This document shows, one piece after another, positions 63,229-64,000 of a stretch of 64,000 nt of DNA. The notes below the pieces were generated by a model. The model was not told the origin of the DNA. It saw nothing but the letters and a program-made list of their open reading frames with translations, and ran no database searches. Both the position numbers and the translations under genes were made by a program. Source of the DNA: CAWDDA01 sp963813345 (GTDB lineage Bacteria; Acidobacteriota; Blastocatellia; RBC074); NCBI GenBank assembly GCA_963813345.1, contig CAWEYR010000028.1, positions 124,001 to 188,000 of the forward strand, read 5' to 3'. Position 1 is the stretch's first letter, and the number at the start of each line of letters is the position of its first letter.

Positions 63229-64000
63229 TCAGTTGACGAAGCTTGCTCCGCGGGCCAGGAGTGTATTCTGGGCATCAATCGCGCTTTCACCAGCGACTCG
63301 CGGTCTGAGGTACTGGCCTGAGGCTTCGAGCCATCGCATCTTGACGTTGTCAGCAAGCGATGTATCCAGAACTTCGTTGCGAATACGTTCCTTCAATCGC
63401 TCATCCTCGATTGGAAACAGAATCTCTACCCTTCGATCCAGGTTGCGGTTCATGATATCCGCACTTCCAAGGTAGATCTGATCCGCACCGGCATTTACGA
63501 AGCGGTAAACCCGTGAATGTTCGAGGAACCTTCCTACAAGGCTGCCGACACGAATCGTTTCACTTCGTCCCGGAATCCCTGGTTTCAAGCAACAAATGCC
63601 GCGCACCAGCAAATCGATCGGAACACCTTCGCGGGACGCCGCGTGGAGCTCTTCAATCATTTCTGTGTCGGTCAGGCTGTTGAACTTTGCAGTGATACCG
63701 GCCGGCAGACCTTTCCGGTGATTCTCGACCTCGCGCCGCACCAGTTCTACAATACCCTTCCTCAGGCTTACCGGAGCCACCAGCAGCTTGCGATAGCGCG
63801 ACTGCCTCGAGAATCCAGTCAGAAAATTAAAGATGTCAGAGACGTCCGCGCCGAAGTCAGGGTGAGCCGTCAGAAGTCCAAGATCGGTGTAGACGCGCGC
63901 TGTCACCGGATTGTAGTTGCCGGTACCGAGATGCACGTAACGGCGGAGCGTGTTCTTCTCCTGTCTGACGACAAGCGCGGGCTTGGCGTGAGTCTTCAAT
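63229..64000 (-). CDS. ppk1: Polyphosphate kinase 1, C-terminal part (cut by window edge)
   Basis: About 256 residues of the C1/C2 catalytic domains of PPK1, which polymerises the ATP gamma-phosphate into polyphosphate. THAKPALVVRQEK opens the fragment; its His belongs to the first HxK-type motif. YVHLGTGNYNPVTARVYTDLG, the phospho-acceptor region of motif 2 (HSRVYRF, with the conserved His) and GSADIMNRNLDRRVEILFPI are all family markers. The gene continues past 64000. Confidence 0.92.
   Translation of the reverse strand, partial: LKTHAKPALVVRQEKNTLRRYVHLGTGNYNPVTARVYTDLGLLTAHPDFGADVSDIFNFLTGFSRQSRYRKLLVAPVSLRKGIVELVRREVENHRKGLPAGITAKFNSLTDTEMIEELHAASREGVPIDLLVRGICCLKPGIPGRSETIRVGSLVGRFLEHSRVYRFVNAGADQIYLGSADIMNRNLDRRVEILFPIEDERLKERIRNEVLDTSLADNVKMRWLEASGQYLRPRVAGESAIDAQNTLLARGASFVN

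Overview
The window looks like a chromosomal segment of an Acidobacteriota bacterium, most likely class Blastocatellia. This is inferred from content, not from a marker-gene tree. The pointers are an Oar-like TonB-dependent receptor with an N-terminal carboxypeptidase-regulatory domain, a DUF1800/DUF1501 pair followed by secreted TIGR03437 proteins, a bacterial deoxyhypusine-synthase-like protein, and many families of intergenic hairpin repeats. Base composition is moderately GC-rich and coding density is high.

Layout. 0.1-4.0 kb (minus): an operon of an FG-GAP secreted protein, an Fe-S-type GMC oxidoreductase and a TIM-barrel sugar isomerase/epimerase. 4.1-8.1 kb (plus): a REPIN-like repeat, a histone-H1-like basic protein, DUF4031, a site-2 protease, trpS, and scpA/scpB read as one frame. 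8.2-13.8 kb (minus): Nramp-like transporter, acyl-CoA thioesterase and ligase, deoxyhypusine-synthase-like protein, LD-carboxypeptidase. 13.9-17.3 kb: PPOX protein, then a 2-keto-3-deoxygluconate module (MFS transporter diverging from eda-sugar kinase). 17.5-22.6 kb (minus): rplU-rpmA-obgE-nadD-rsfS-rlmH, a DksA-like zinc-finger protein and a di-haem cytochrome c peroxidase. 22.8-28.4 kb: zinc-ribbon/SPOR protein, actin-like ATPase, membrane histidine kinase, VOC and DUF1801 proteins. 28.4-30.3 kb: an IS110-family element sitting inside a REP palindrome. 30.3-36.5 kb: lactonase-type propeller, MFS transporter, heavily frame-disrupted TonB receptor. 36.9-41.9 kb: Uma2 protein, NtrC-type regulator, AlkP-superfamily protein, thiG. 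42.5-48.9 kb: DUF1800-DUF1501-TIGR03437 export cassette. 49-54.7 kb: fabI, recR-ybaB-dnaX, a small AT-hook protein, SRP RNA, two tRNA-Ser genes, tadA. 54.9-64 kb: M20-type peptidase, TM2-like protein, ruvX-mltG, isocitrate-type dehydrogenase, queD, thiO, NUDIX hydrolase, Gfo/Idh oxidoreductase, and ppk1 cut by the window edge.

The most notable system is the IS110 element (about 28519-30160). From the sequence alone its ends can be placed to the base, because removing it rebuilds a REP palindrome with a CT core. Its left non-coding end folds into two guide-loop domains matching target and donor DNA, as expected of a bridge RNA. Joining its two ends would build a TTGACA-N17-TATATG promoter that drives that RNA. 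An uninterrupted copy of the host repeat pair lies at 4087-4244.

Two cautions. First, at least fifteen conserved genes, including trpS and rpmA, carry single-base frameshifts, often in homopolymers or short repeats. Much of this looks like sequence error, so apparent fusions (ScpA-ScpB, DUF1801-VOC) and apparent pseudogenes need checking against reads. Second, hairpin repeats flank many genes and in several cases supply the C-terminal codons of the gene they follow.
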